From: Sphingosinicella sp. YJ22
Lineage (GTDB): Bacteria; Pseudomonadota; Alphaproteobacteria; Sphingomonadales; Sphingomonadaceae
DNA: 64,000 nucleotides
Reading direction: 5' to 3'
Assembly: GCF_011320075.1 (NCBI RefSeq)
Contig: NZ_JAANPA010000001.1
Location: forward strand, 62,001-126,000
The translations under genes were made by a program, and so were the position numbers. Under the pieces are notes generated by a model. The model ran no database searches. It had not been told where the DNA came from and was given only the letters and a program-made list of their open reading frames with translations. Shown here one piece after another: positions 8,959 to 17,756 of this stretch; the first letter of the stretch is position 1, and each line of letters starts with the position of its first letter.

Positions 8959-10722
8959 TCAGTCGCTCCCTTCGGCGATTCGGGCCGAGGGGTTGAGGCG
9001 GACCGCTTCCGGACCCGGCGTGCCGGGGAAGCGCGGCCACAGGCCCTGTGCGAGCGCGCGGCGGCTGGACGACTGGTCGGCCGGCCGCTCCTCGTACATC
9101 CAATAGTTGCGAAGCACGATCGGCACGTAGCCGCGGGTTTCCCAATAGGGCACCGTCTCGATGTAGAGCAGGGGATCGCCGTCGCCGCGGCCTTCCGCGG
9201 TCCACCGCGCGATCGGCGCCGGGCCGGCATTGTAGGCGGCGATGACTCGCGGCAACAGAGCGTCGGTGCCGCCCTGATCGCGCAGATATTGCATATAGGC
9301 CTGGCCGAAGGCGACGTTGGTCGCCGGGTCGTTGAGGCGATTGGGGTCGGCATTGGCGCGTCCCCAGCGCACGAGGTCGCCGGCGGTCCCGGGGCGTACC
9401 TGCATCAGCCCGCGCGCTCCGGCGCTGCTCACCGCATTGGCGCGGAAGCCCGATTCCTGGAGCGCGTGGGCGTAGGCGAGCGCCTGGTCGACGCGCCAGC
9501 CGCCGCGCGGCGCGATGTCGGGCGCGGGATAGCGGTCGTGGCGGCCGAGCCGCACGCCGCTCGGCAGATTGTGCGCCAGGTACATCTGCGTTCCGGTGAG
9601 GTTGAGCCGTGCCGCGAGATGGGTCAGCGCCTCATGCTCGCGCGGATCGCCGATCCGTGCCTGGTGGCGAAGGAAGGTGTCGGCGAACTCGGCCTGGCCG
9701 ATCTCGGCGAGGGCGACGGCAGCGCGGACGTTGGGCCGCCCGGCGATCGACGCCCATTCGGACGCGGTCAGCACCTCGGCTTCGCCGCCTGGCAGCCGGC
9801 GCAGGCCGAGCGCGCTCTCCGCGAGCAGGCCGTAGAAGGTCTCCTCCTGACCGGCGGCGGCGCGCAGCTGCGGCTGGACCCGCTCGGGATGGCCGCAGCG
9901 CAACGCCGCGCGCGACGCCCAATAATGGCCCGCGGCGGTCATCTCGGGATCGCCGGTGCGGCGGGCGACGGTCTGGAAGCTCTGCTCGGCGCCGCAATCG
10001 CCGAGCCGCCACGCGGCGAGCCCGGCGACCCATTCGGCGTGGACCGCCCAGTCGCCGACGCCGCGCGCCGCCTGCCGGGCGAGGCGCAGCGCCTCGCGGT
10101 CCTGGCGGACGAGGTAATAGGACCAGGCGATGCGCTGCTCGAACTCGGTTCGGCTCTCGATCGACAGCTCGCCGCCGCTCGCCAGCAGGATGGCCTCGGC
10201 GGCGGCCGGCTGGTCGTCGACGATCAAGGGCTGGATCAGCGGCTCGAGCTCGCGCGCCACGGGGTCGCCGCTGGTGGTGCGCGGGCGCTGGCGGCGCGGC
10301 TGGCCGCGCTGGCCGATCAGGCGCTGAGTCGGCGCAACATAAGGCGGCTGGACGGCGCCGCGCAGCTGGGCGAGGCGGGCGAGGTCGGCGGCCTGCGGCA
10401 GCTCGGGGCCGCGGCGCAGCAGCGCGAGCAAGGGTTCCAGTTCGACCCGCGGCGAGCCGGGCGCGGTGTAGAGGATGGCGCGCGCGGCATTGTGCAGCGG
10501 CCCTTCCGGCAGCGCGTCGAGCCGACCGAGCGCGCCGGCCCAATTCTGCGCGGCGAGATCGGCGAACAGCGCGGCATAGGCGTCGCGCTGGGCGGGCGTC
10601 AGCTGCGGCGGCACCGCCGCGGAGCGGGCGCGCCGGGCTTGGCTGACGGTGTCGAGGTCGTCGGCCAGCGCCGGGGCGGACAGCGCGGCCAGAGCGACGG
10701 CGAGAGCGAGCTTGCGGATCAT
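8959..10722 (-). CDS. lytic transglycosylase, Slt70-like
   Basis: The 587-residue product has a signal peptide (cleavage after APALA near residue 21), a long helical superhelix region, and a C-terminal lysozyme-like GH23 domain. The catalytic Glu423 sits in ALQESGF, followed by SSAGARGLMQV and later VIAAYNAGP, the standard SLT motifs. It cleaves peptidoglycan in the periplasm to give anhydromuropeptides. The ATG overlaps the stop of the upstream UDG-like gene by four bases (ATGA on the minus strand), so they are translationally coupled. It is convergent with the I78-type gene, with 9 bases between stops. Confidence 0.9.
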   Translation of the reverse strand: MIRKLALAVALAALSAPALADDLDTVSQARRARSAAVPPQLTPAQRDAYAALFADLAAQNWAGALGRLDALPEGPLHNAARAILYTAPGSPRVELEPLLALLRRGPELPQAADLARLAQLRGAVQPPYVAPTQRLIGQRGQPRRQRPRTTSGDPVARELEPLIQPLIVDDQPAAAEAILLASGGELSIESRTEFEQRIAWSYYLVRQDREALRLARQAARGVGDWAVHAEWVAGLAAWRLGDCGAEQSFQTVARRTGDPEMTAAGHYWASRAALRCGHPERVQPQLRAAAGQEETFYGLLAESALGLRRLPGGEAEVLTASEWASIAGRPNVRAAVALAEIGQAEFADTFLRHQARIGDPREHEALTHLAARLNLTGTQMYLAHNLPSGVRLGRHDRYPAPDIAPRGGWRVDQALAYAHALQESGFRANAVSSAGARGLMQVRPGTAGDLVRWGRANADPNRLNDPATNVAFGQAYMQYLRDQGGTDALLPRVIAAYNAGPAPIARWTAEGRGDGDPLLYIETVPYWETRGYVPIVLRNYWMYEERPADQSSSRRALAQGLWPRFPGTPGPEAVRLNPSARIAEGSD

Positions 10723-11474
10723 GCGAGCGTCTCCTGCAGCAGCTGGAGGTCTGCCCAGGCAAGGGCCTTGGCGGCCGGCTGACCGAGCAGGTAATCGGGC
10801 GGCAGCGTGACGATGGCGGCGACCTCGCCGGCCGGTGTCGCGATTCGGTGGACCGTGCCGCGCGCCTGGGCGGCGCCGATCCCGAGCAGCGCCTTGGAGC
10901 AGGCGTCGCCGAGCAGTAGCACCGCCTTGGGCGCGACGAGGCCGAGATGATGGCGCGCGATCTCGCCGCAGCGCGTCGCGCCGGCCTGGTCGAGGCGTCC
11001 GCCGGCCGGCCGAAGGCAGGACAGTCCGGCGATGTAGCTGGTGTCGCGGCTCCGCCCGATCGCCGCGAGCATGCGGTCGAACAGGCGACCGACGTCGCCC
11101 GACAGCATCGTCCCCGCCGCGCAATCCTCCACCGACGGCATCGCGGCCATGATCATCAGGCCGGACGCCGGGTCGCCGGACGGACAGACCCGCGGCGCAT
11201 GCGGCGCCGCATAAGGCAGGGCGTCGCTCGCCTTCAGCCAATCGTGGAACAGCGGCAGCTGGTCGGGCAGCGGCTCGCGCACAGGTTCCGCTCGTCCCGA
11301 ACGACCCCGAGGCGCGCCAGCCCCGGATTCCGCGGCGTCAGTCGGCGCCGGCGCCGGTGCCGGCTTCAGCCAGTCGCGCGGCTCCTCCTGCACGGCGCAG
11401 TCGACGCCCGCGTCGCGCCACCAGCCGAGCAGGCTCTCCGCCTCCCCAAGAAAATCATTCCCGCCCCGATCCAT
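10719..11474 (-). CDS. uracil-DNA glycosylase-like protein with degenerate active-site motifs
   Basis: The 251-residue product has a variable Pro/Ala-rich N-terminal half and a C-terminal half with the layout of family 4/5 uracil-DNA glycosylases. It keeps GDVGRLFDRML, YIAGLSCLRP and APKAVLLLGDACSKALLG. However, the motif usually GEAPG reads AAMPS, so the acidic residue is gone, and the usual HPxxLL reads PPDYLL, so the His is gone. The iron-sulfur cysteines are not clearly in place. It may bind DNA without cleaving or be a diverged subfamily. The ATG is at 11474. It is translationally coupled to the transglycosylase gene. Confidence 0.6.
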   Translation of the reverse strand: MDRGGNDFLGEAESLLGWWRDAGVDCAVQEEPRDWLKPAPAPAPTDAAESGAGAPRGRSGRAEPVREPLPDQLPLFHDWLKASDALPYAAPHAPRVCPSGDPASGLMIMAAMPSVEDCAAGTMLSGDVGRLFDRMLAAIGRSRDTSYIAGLSCLRPAGGRLDQAGATRCGEIARHHLGLVAPKAVLLLGDACSKALLGIGAAQARGTVHRIATPAGEVAAIVTLPPDYLLGQPAAKALAWADLQLLQETLA

Positions 11475-11585
11475 TGCGCCATAGGGCCTATCGGCGCGGC
11501 GCTGGTCAACCGTGGACCACTTGCTTATTGCCGCCGCGTCGCGACTTTGCGACCACATGAGTCAGTCACGCGACGAGGAGAGGCA

Positions 11586-13238
11586 ATGAGCGAACGCGAG
11601 TCCATGCAGTACGACGTCGTCATCGTCGGCGCGGGACCTGCCGGCCTTTCCGCCGCGATCCGCCTCAAGCAGCTCGCCATCGAGGCCGGGCGCGAGCTGT
11701 CCGTCTGCATCCTCGAGAAGGGGTCCGAGGTCGGCGCCCACATCCTGTCCGGCGCGGTCATCGATCCCAAGGCGCTCGACGAGCTCATTCCGGACTGGAA
11801 GGAGCAGGACTGCCCGCTCGGCGCCGTGCCGGTGACGCGCAACGAGCATTGGGTGCTGTCGAAGACCAAGAAAAGGTCGATGCCGCACCTGATGACTCCG
11901 TCCTGGATGCACAACAAGGGCACCTACACCGGCAGCCTCGGCAATCTCTGCCGCTGGCTCGCGGGCAAGGCCGAGGAGCTCGGGGTCGAGATCTTCCCGG
12001 GCTTCCCCGCCGCCGAAGTGCTGTTCAACGACGACGGCAGCGTGAAGGGCGTCGCCACGGGCGACATGGGCGTTGCCCGCGACGGCACCCACAAGCCCGA
12101 CTACCAGCCCGGAATGGAGCTTCACGGCCGCTACACCTTCTTCGCGGAGGGCGCGCGCGGCCACCTCACCAAGGAGGTGAAGCGGATCTTCGAGCTGGAA
12201 AAGGACAGCCAGCCGCAGATCTACGGCCTCGGCATCAAGGAACTGTGGGACATCGCTCCGGCCAAGCACAAGCCGGGCCACGTCATCCACACCCAGGGCT
12301 GGCCGCTCACCGACGACAGCTGGGGCGGCGGCTTCCTCTACCACCAGGACAACAATCAGGTCGCGCTCGGCTTCGTCGTCGCTCTGTCCTACTGCAACCC
12401 GTACCTGTCGCCGTTCGAAGAATTCCAGCGCTGGAAGCAGCATCCCTCGATCCGCGCGATCCTGGAGGGCGGCAAGCGCGTTTCCTACGGCGCCCGCGCG
12501 ATCAACGAGGGCGGCTACCAGTCCATCCCCAAGCTCGCTTTCCCCGGCGGCGCCCTGATCGGCTGCTCGGCCGGCTTCGTGAACGTGCCGCGCATCAAGG
12601 GCACCCACACCGCGATGAAGAGCGGAATGCTCGCCGCCGAGGCCGCCTTCGAGGCGATCGCCGCTGACCGCAGCAACGACGCGCTCGAGGATTACGATAC
12701 CGCGCTCCACGCCTCCTGGGTGGCGAAGGAGCTGAAGATGGTGCGCAACGTCGAGCCGATGGTCGCCAGGTTCGGCGGCACGCTCGGCACTCTGCTCGCC
12801 GGAATCGACATGTGGATGCGCACGCTTCACATCGGCCTGCCGTTCACGATGAAGCACCATCCGGACAACACGATGCTGCTCCGCAAGGACCAGGCCAAGC
12901 CGATCGACTATCCCAAGCCCGACGGCGTGATTAGCTTCGACCGCCTCTCCTCGGTGTTCCTGTCGAACACCAATCACGAGGAGGACCAGCCGATCCACCT
13001 GACCCTGAAGGACGCGGCGGTCCCGACCGCGGTCAACCTTCCCGACTATGCCGGCCCCGAGGCGCGCTACTGCCCGGCGGGCGTCTACGAATTCGTCGAG
13101 GAAGGCGGCGCTCCGCGCCTGCAGATCAACGCGCAGAATTGCGTCCACTGCAAGACCTGCGACATCAAGGACCCGACCCAGAACATCAACTGGGTCACCC
13201 CCGAAGGCGGTGGAGGCCCCAATTACCCGAACATGTAG
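11586..13238 (+). CDS. electron-transfer flavoprotein-ubiquinone oxidoreductase
   Basis: The 550-residue product passes electrons from ETF, fed by acyl-CoA and amino-acid dehydrogenases, to the quinone pool at the inner membrane. It has an N-terminal FAD Rossmann motif (VIVGAGPAGLSAA, residues 11-23). The mid region contains LGIKELWDI and GGFLYHQ. A C-terminal 4Fe-4S site carries Cys496, Cys519, Cys522 and Cys525. Length fits the family. A GAGGAGAGG site precedes the ATG. ETF genes are not in the window. Functionally it links to the bkd operon, whose acyl-CoA products are oxidised through ETF, although the two loci are 7 kb apart. Confidence 0.95.
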   Translation: MSERESMQYDVVIVGAGPAGLSAAIRLKQLAIEAGRELSVCILEKGSEVGAHILSGAVIDPKALDELIPDWKEQDCPLGAVPVTRNEHWVLSKTKKRSMPHLMTPSWMHNKGTYTGSLGNLCRWLAGKAEELGVEIFPGFPAAEVLFNDDGSVKGVATGDMGVARDGTHKPDYQPGMELHGRYTFFAEGARGHLTKEVKRIFELEKDSQPQIYGLGIKELWDIAPAKHKPGHVIHTQGWPLTDDSWGGGFLYHQDNNQVALGFVVALSYCNPYLSPFEEFQRWKQHPSIRAILEGGKRVSYGARAINEGGYQSIPKLAFPGGALIGCSAGFVNVPRIKGTHTAMKSGMLAAEAAFEAIAADRSNDALEDYDTALHASWVAKELKMVRNVEPMVARFGGTLGTLLAGIDMWMRTLHIGLPFTMKHHPDNTMLLRKDQAKPIDYPKPDGVISFDRLSSVFLSNTNHEEDQPIHLTLKDAAVPTAVNLPDYAGPEARYCPAGVYEFVEEGGAPRLQINAQNCVHCKTCDIKDPTQNINWVTPEGGGGPNYPNM

Positions 13239-14850
13239 CCTGCTCGCCGGCATCGCCCTGATCGCCTGGGCCAGTCCCGCGGCCGCCGACCCGGCGACCT
13301 ATATCCAGGCGCGGGTCGCCGCCGACCAGGGCGCGGCGGACCGCGCCGGCCGCAGCTTCCGTTCGCTGCTCGCGGAGAACCCGGCCAGCCAGCTCGTCGC
13401 GCGCCGCGCGCTCGACCATGGCCTGTCCGCAGGCGACTGGCCGCTGGCGCTCGACGCGGCGCGCCGGCTCGAGGCCCAGAATGCGCTGCCCGCGCTACGT
13501 CGCCCGCTGCTCCTCGCCGAGGCGCTCAAGCGCCGCGACTGGGCGGCCGCCGAGCGCCAGGCCGCGCGGATCGAGCAGGACCGGCTGTTCGAGTCGCTCG
13601 CGCCGATCATTCGCGCCTGGATCGCGTTCGGCTCGCGCCGAGGCGATCCCATCGCCTTGCTCGCGCCGCTCGGCAGCGGCGCTGGCGCCGGCTATGCGGT
13701 GGAGCATCGCGCGCTGATCGAGCTGGCGCAGGGCAGGGGCTCGCCCGAAATCTTCGCTGCATTGGATCCCGGCGCGGGCCTTCGCCTCCAGCGCCTGCGC
13801 ATCGCCGCCGCGGCGGAGTTCGCCGCGCGCCGCCAGCGCGACCAGGCGCTGGGCCTCGTCGCCGGCGACCAGCCCGCCTTTGCCGCCGCGCGCCGGCTGA
13901 TCGAAGCAGGCCGTCCGATCCCGGGCCGCATCGACACCGCCGCCGACGGCGTCTCCGAATTGTTCGCCCGCGTCGCGATCGACTTCAACCAGCAGGAGCT
14001 GGACAGCGAGGCGGTGATGCTCGCCCAGGTCGCGCGCTACCTCGCCCCCGACAACAGCGAGGCGACCTTCCTCGCCGCCGAGGTCATGGGCGAGGCGCGC
14101 GCCGCAGAAGCCGTGCGCCTGCTCGCCCAGGTCCCGGCCGACGACCCCTTCGCCGATGCCGCGGCGTCGCTTCGCCTGCGCCTGCTCGCGTCCAGCGGCC
14201 AGCGCGCGACGGCGATGACCGAGGTCCGCCAGCGCATCGCCCGCGGCTCGCGCGACCCGACCGACCATGTCCAGCTCGGCGACCTGCTCGTCGACGCGCG
14301 CAACTTCGACGAGGCTGCGGCGGCTTATGCCCGCGCCCACGAGCTGTGGCGGGCGGGCTCCTATCCGGCGATCCCCGAATGGACCTTGCTCGTCGCGCGC
14401 GGCGGCGCCCTGGAGCAGGGCGGCCGCTGGCCCGAGGCGCGCGCGGCGCTTCGCGAGGCCTACCGCCTCGCCCCCGCCGAGCCGGTCGTCCTCAACTATC
14501 TAGGCTATGCCCAGATCGACCGCGGCGAGTCTCCGGAGGAATCCGAACGCATGATCCGCGAGGCGCTTCGCCTCGCGCCGGACAGTGCCGCGATCACCGA
14601 TTCCCTCGGCTGGGCGCTCTACAAGACCGGCCGAGTCGACGAGGCCATTCCCCTCTTGGAGCGGGCCGCTCGCGGCGAGCCGGGCGACGTCGAGATCAAC
14701 GAGCATCTCGGCGACGCCTATTACGCCGCCGGCCGCCGCTTCGAGGCCCGCTTCGCCTGGACCGCCGCGCTCGTCTATGCCGAAGGCGACGCTGCCGAGC
14801 GCCTGCGCGCCAAGATCGAGCGAGGGCCCCCGCGCCTCGTCCAGCGCTGA
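13210..14850 (+). CDS. exported tetratricopeptide-repeat protein
   Basis: The 546-residue product has an N-terminal signal peptide ending ASPAAA, a helical body, and clear TPR units in the C-terminal third (for example FDEAAAAYARAHEL, LNYLGYAQIDRG, ALYKTGRVDEAIPLLERAA). It probably acts as a periplasmic or outer-membrane scaffold. No ATG fits. The GTG at 13210 gives a proper signal peptide and overlaps the end of the ETF-QO gene by 29 bases, with GAAGG just before it. It ends one base into the ispE start (TGATG), so it forms one transcription unit with ispE and probably with ETF-QO. Confidence 0.75.
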   Translation: MEAPITRTCSLLAGIALIAWASPAAADPATYIQARVAADQGAADRAGRSFRSLLAENPASQLVARRALDHGLSAGDWPLALDAARRLEAQNALPALRRPLLLAEALKRRDWAAAERQAARIEQDRLFESLAPIIRAWIAFGSRRGDPIALLAPLGSGAGAGYAVEHRALIELAQGRGSPEIFAALDPGAGLRLQRLRIAAAAEFAARRQRDQALGLVAGDQPAFAAARRLIEAGRPIPGRIDTAADGVSELFARVAIDFNQQELDSEAVMLAQVARYLAPDNSEATFLAAEVMGEARAAEAVRLLAQVPADDPFADAAASLRLRLLASSGQRATAMTEVRQRIARGSRDPTDHVQLGDLLVDARNFDEAAAAYARAHELWRAGSYPAIPEWTLLVARGGALEQGGRWPEARAALREAYRLAPAEPVVLNYLGYAQIDRGESPEESERMIREALRLAPDSAAITDSLGWALYKTGRVDEAIPLLERAARGEPGDVEINEHLGDAYYAAGRRFEARFAWTAALVYAEGDAAERLRAKIERGPPRLVQR

Positions 14851-15764
14851 TGCGCGAAACTGCGTTCGCCAAAATCAACCTCGCGCTTCATGTGCGAGGG
14901 CGCGAGCCGGATGGCTACCACCGCTTGGAGACCGTCTTCGCCTTCGCGGAGGAGGGCGACGAGCTGGAGGTCGCCGAATCGGAGCGCGCCGGAGAACTCG
15001 AACTGGTCGTGACCGGCCCCTTCGCCAAAGCCCTCTTTACAGCGGGGGGAGGGTCGGGTGAGGGGGCTCGAACTGCGAGGCTAACCACCGACATCGATCC
15101 CCCTCATCCCAGCCGTCTCCCCGCCGGAGAGAGAGGGCTTTCGGATAACCTCGTCATTCGCGCCGCCGAGGCGCTCCGGGAGCATTACGGCGTCACGAAA
15201 GGCGCCCGTCTCACGCTCGACAAGCGGCTCCCCGTCGCCGCCGGTATTGGCGGTGGCTCAGCCGATGCGGCCGCGGCTCTGCGCCTTCTCACCCCCTTCT
15301 GGAACCTTCCGAACGAACCCGAAGTGCTCCACGCCATCGCCCGCACCCTCGGCGCCGACGTGCCCGCCTGCCTCGCCAGCCGCACCGTGCGCGGCGAGGG
15401 CAGGGGCGACGACCTCGTTCCCGTCGACGGCAGCGCGCTTGCCGGAACGCCGGTCCTGCTGGTCAATCCGGGCGTTCCCGTCCCGACCGGTCCGGTGTTC
15501 AAGGCGTGGGCCGGCGTCGACCGCGGCCCGCTCGACGCGGACCTGATCGGCCGCAACGACCTCGAAACGCCGGCCCGCACCATCGCCCCGGTGATCGGCG
15601 ACGTGCTCGAAGCGCTCGCCGGCGCTCGTTTCGCACAGATGTCCGGCTCCGGCGCCACCTGCTTCGCCCTCTACGACAGCGAAGCCGAGCGGGACGAGGC
15701 TCAGGCGCGCATCTGCGCTGCCCACCCGAACTGGTGGACGCTGGCGAGCCGCCTCAGACGTTGA
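14850..15764 (+). CDS. ispE: 4-diphosphocytidyl-2-C-methyl-D-erythritol kinase
   Basis: This GHMP kinase of the MEP isoprenoid pathway phosphorylates CDP-methylerythritol. Family motifs are AKINLALHV (residues 7-15), PVAAGIGGGSADAAA, and MSGSGATCFALY near the C-terminus. The product has 304 residues, slightly long for the family. The surplus is an insert at residues 63-96 between FAKAL and LSDNLVIRAAEAL, encoded by a palindromic repeat at 15031-15137 that keeps the frame. The insert lies in a loop of the N-terminal domain, so activity may be kept. The start overlaps the TPR gene stop by one base. The 3' end overlaps ychF on the other strand by 11 bases. Confidence 0.92.
   Translation: MRETAFAKINLALHVRGREPDGYHRLETVFAFAEEGDELEVAESERAGELELVVTGPFAKALFTAGGGSGEGARTARLTTDIDPPHPSRLPAGERGLSDNLVIRAAEALREHYGVTKGARLTLDKRLPVAAGIGGGSADAAAALRLLTPFWNLPNEPEVLHAIARTLGADVPACLASRTVRGEGRGDDLVPVDGSALAGTPVLLVNPGVPVPTGPVFKAWAGVDRGPLDADLIGRNDLETPARTIAPVIGDVLEALAGARFAQMSGSGATCFALYDSEAERDEAQARICAAHPNWWTLASRLRR
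15031..15137. repeat. palindromic repeat inserted in frame in ispE
   Basis: The left arm at 15031-15066 starts CCCTCTTTACAGCGGGGGG and ends GGGTGAGGGGG. It is the imperfect reverse complement of the right arm at 15099-15137, which starts CCCCCTCATCCC and ends GAGAGGG. The arms flank about 32 unpaired bases. The whole unit is read as part of IspE (residues about 62-96) without a stop. It differs from the repeat families at glyS and 5152. Confidence 0.75.
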
Positions 15765-16854
15765 AGCGGAACAGCAGGACGTCGCCGTCCTGGACGACAT
15801 ATTCCTTGCCCTCGGCGCGCATCTTGCCGGCTTCCTTGGCGCCCGCTTCGCCGCCGCAGGCGATGTAATCGTCGTAGGCGATCGTCTCGGCACGGATGAA
15901 GCCGCGCTCGAAATCGGTGTGGATCACGCCCGCCGCCTGAGGCGCCTTCGATCCCTTCTCGACGGTCCAGGCGCGCGCTTCCTTCGGCCCGGCGGTGAAG
16001 AAGGTGATGAGGTGGAGGAGGTCGTAGCCGGCGCGGATGATCTGGCTGAGCCCGGTCTCGGTGAGGCCGAGGTCGCCGAGGAACTCGGCACGGTCCTCAG
16101 CCGGCATGGTGGCGATCTCGGCCTCGATGGCCGCCGAGATGATCACCGCGCGCGCATCCTCCGCCTTGGCCTTCTCGAACACCCGCGCGCTGTGGGCGTT
16201 GCCGGTCGCCGCGTCGCCCTCGTCGACGTTGCACACGTAGAGGACCGGCTTGGAGGTCAGCAGCTGCGCCCGCTCCAGCGCCAATTTCTCCTCGGCGTCC
16301 TTGGGCACGGTGAGCCGCGCGGGCTTGGAGTCGCGCAGCAGTTCGAGCGCCTGGCCGAGAACGCTCGCCTGGACCTTGGCTTCCTTGTCGCCCTGCTGCG
16401 CCTTCTTCACCAGGTTGGGCACGCGCTTCTCGAGGCTCTCGAGGTCGGCGAGCATCAGCTCGGTCTCGACCGTCTCGGCGTCGGCGACCGGATCGACCCG
16501 GTTCTCGACATGGGTGACGTCGCCGCCCTCGAAGCAGCGCAGCACGTGGACGATCGCGTCGACCTCGCGGATGTTGCCGAGGAACTGGTTGCCGAGCCCT
16601 TCGCCCTTGGACGCGCCGCGCACCAGGCCGGCGATGTCGACGAATTCGAGCTGGGTCTCGATCTCGCTGGCCGACTTGGCGACCTCGGCGAGTCTGTCGA
16701 GGCGCGGATCGGGCACCGCGACCCGGCCGACATTCGGCTCGATCGTGCAGAAGGGATAGTTCGCCGCCTGCGCTGCTGCCGTCTCGGTTAGCGCGTTGAA
16801 CAGGGTGGACTTGCCGACATTCGGCAGGCCGACGATACCGCAGCGGAAACCCAT
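15754..16854 (-). CDS. ychF: redox-regulated ATPase YchF (Obg-family P-loop protein)
   Basis: The 366-residue product has the G1 motif GLPNVGKST (residues 9-17), DIAGLVRGASKGEGLGNQFL as switch II, and NVDE in place of NKxD. That change explains the ATP rather than GTP preference known for YchF. The C-terminal TGS domain covers about residues 280-366 (TFFTAGPKEARAWTV, GFIRAETIAYDDYI). YchF binds the ribosome and responds to oxidative stress in other bacteria. AGGAG stands 5 bases before the ATG. It is convergent with ispE, which it overlaps by 11 bases, and divergent from the GST gene. Confidence 0.96.
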   Translation of the reverse strand: MGFRCGIVGLPNVGKSTLFNALTETAAAQAANYPFCTIEPNVGRVAVPDPRLDRLAEVAKSASEIETQLEFVDIAGLVRGASKGEGLGNQFLGNIREVDAIVHVLRCFEGGDVTHVENRVDPVADAETVETELMLADLESLEKRVPNLVKKAQQGDKEAKVQASVLGQALELLRDSKPARLTVPKDAEEKLALERAQLLTSKPVLYVCNVDEGDAATGNAHSARVFEKAKAEDARAVIISAAIEAEIATMPAEDRAEFLGDLGLTETGLSQIIRAGYDLLHLITFFTAGPKEARAWTVEKGSKAPQAAGVIHTDFERGFIRAETIAYDDYIACGGEAGAKEAGKMRAEGKEYVVQDGDVLLFRFNV

Positions 16855-17009
16855 TGTTGCTCCTGGAAATCTTGCCTCGATTTAGAGCGAGGCTCTTGGA
16901 TGGGCGCCACTAACGCCCGCAACGCCGGATTGCCAGTCTCGCAACTTCAAAGCGGCACCGGGCGCCCCCAGATGCGTTTCACTGCGCAACCGAAACGAAG
17001 GGCTTTCCG

Positions 17010-17717
17010 ATGGCCGATCTTTCCGCTTTCCCGATCACCCGCCGCTGGCCGGCGCAGCATCCCGACCGGCTGCAGCTCTACGCCGCGCCCACGCCCAACG
17101 GCGTCAAGGCGTCGATCATGCTCGAGGAGACCGGCATCCCCTATGAGCCCCATTATGTGAACATCATGGAGAATGAGACCTGGAACGACGAGTTCCTGTC
17201 GCTCAATCCCAACGGCAAGATCCCCGCGATCCTCGATCCCGACGGCCCCGGCGGCGAGCCCTTCGCTCTGTGGGAATCGGGCGCGATCCTTCTCTATCTC
17301 GCCGAGAAGAGCGGCAAGCTTCTGCCGAGCGACCCCGCCCGGCGCTACGAGGCGATCCAGTGGGTGATGTGGCAGATGGGCGGCCTCGGCCCGATGTTCG
17401 GCCAGCTCGGATTCTTCCACAAATTCGCCGGCCGCGACTATGAGGACAAGCGGCCGCGCGACCGCTACGCCAAGGAAAGCCACCGGCTGATCCGCGTCCT
17501 CGAGACGCGCCTCGCCGACCGACAGTGGCTGGTCGGCGACGATTTCTCGATCGCCGACATCGCGTCGCTCGGCTGGGTGAGGAACCTGATCGGCTTCTAC
17601 GATGCCGGCGAGCTGGTCGCCTATGACGAGCTGGTCAACGTCCCCCGCTGGCTCGAACAGGGCCTCACCCGCCCCGCGGTCCAGCGCGGCCTCACCATCC
17701 CCGCCAAGCCCGACTGA
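17010..17717 (+). CDS. glutathione S-transferase, Nu class (YfcG/YghU-like)
   Basis: The 235-residue product has an N-terminal thioredoxin-like domain with APTPNGVKASIMLEE (residues 25-39) and SLNPNGKIPAI. The helical domain contains WESGAILLYLAEKSGKLLP and WQMGGLGPMFGQ. This TPNG pattern is characteristic of Nu-class enzymes such as E. coli YfcG, which act as glutathione-disulfide-bond reductases or peroxidases rather than classical transferases. GAAGGG stands 7 bases before the ATG. Confidence 0.9.
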   Translation: MADLSAFPITRRWPAQHPDRLQLYAAPTPNGVKASIMLEETGIPYEPHYVNIMENETWNDEFLSLNPNGKIPAILDPDGPGGEPFALWESGAILLYLAEKSGKLLPSDPARRYEAIQWVMWQMGGLGPMFGQLGFFHKFAGRDYEDKRPRDRYAKESHRLIRVLETRLADRQWLVGDDFSIADIASLGWVRNLIGFYDAGELVAYDELVNVPRWLEQGLTRPAVQRGLTIPAKPD

Positions 17718-17724
17718 TGATATT

Positions 17725-17753
17725 CTCCTCCCCGGCTTTCGAGTCGGGAGGGG
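17725..17753 (+). promoter_or_regulatory. hairpin that can mask the haloperoxidase ribosome site
   Basis: CTCCTCCCCGGCT at 17725-17737 pairs, with one bulge and one wobble, with AGTCGGGAGGGG at 17742-17753 around a TTCG loop. The right arm contains the GGGAGGGG ribosome site for the ATG at 17757. It mirrors the hairpin at 4747-4765; both precede exported proteins. Confidence 0.4.
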
Positions 17754-17756
17754 ATC

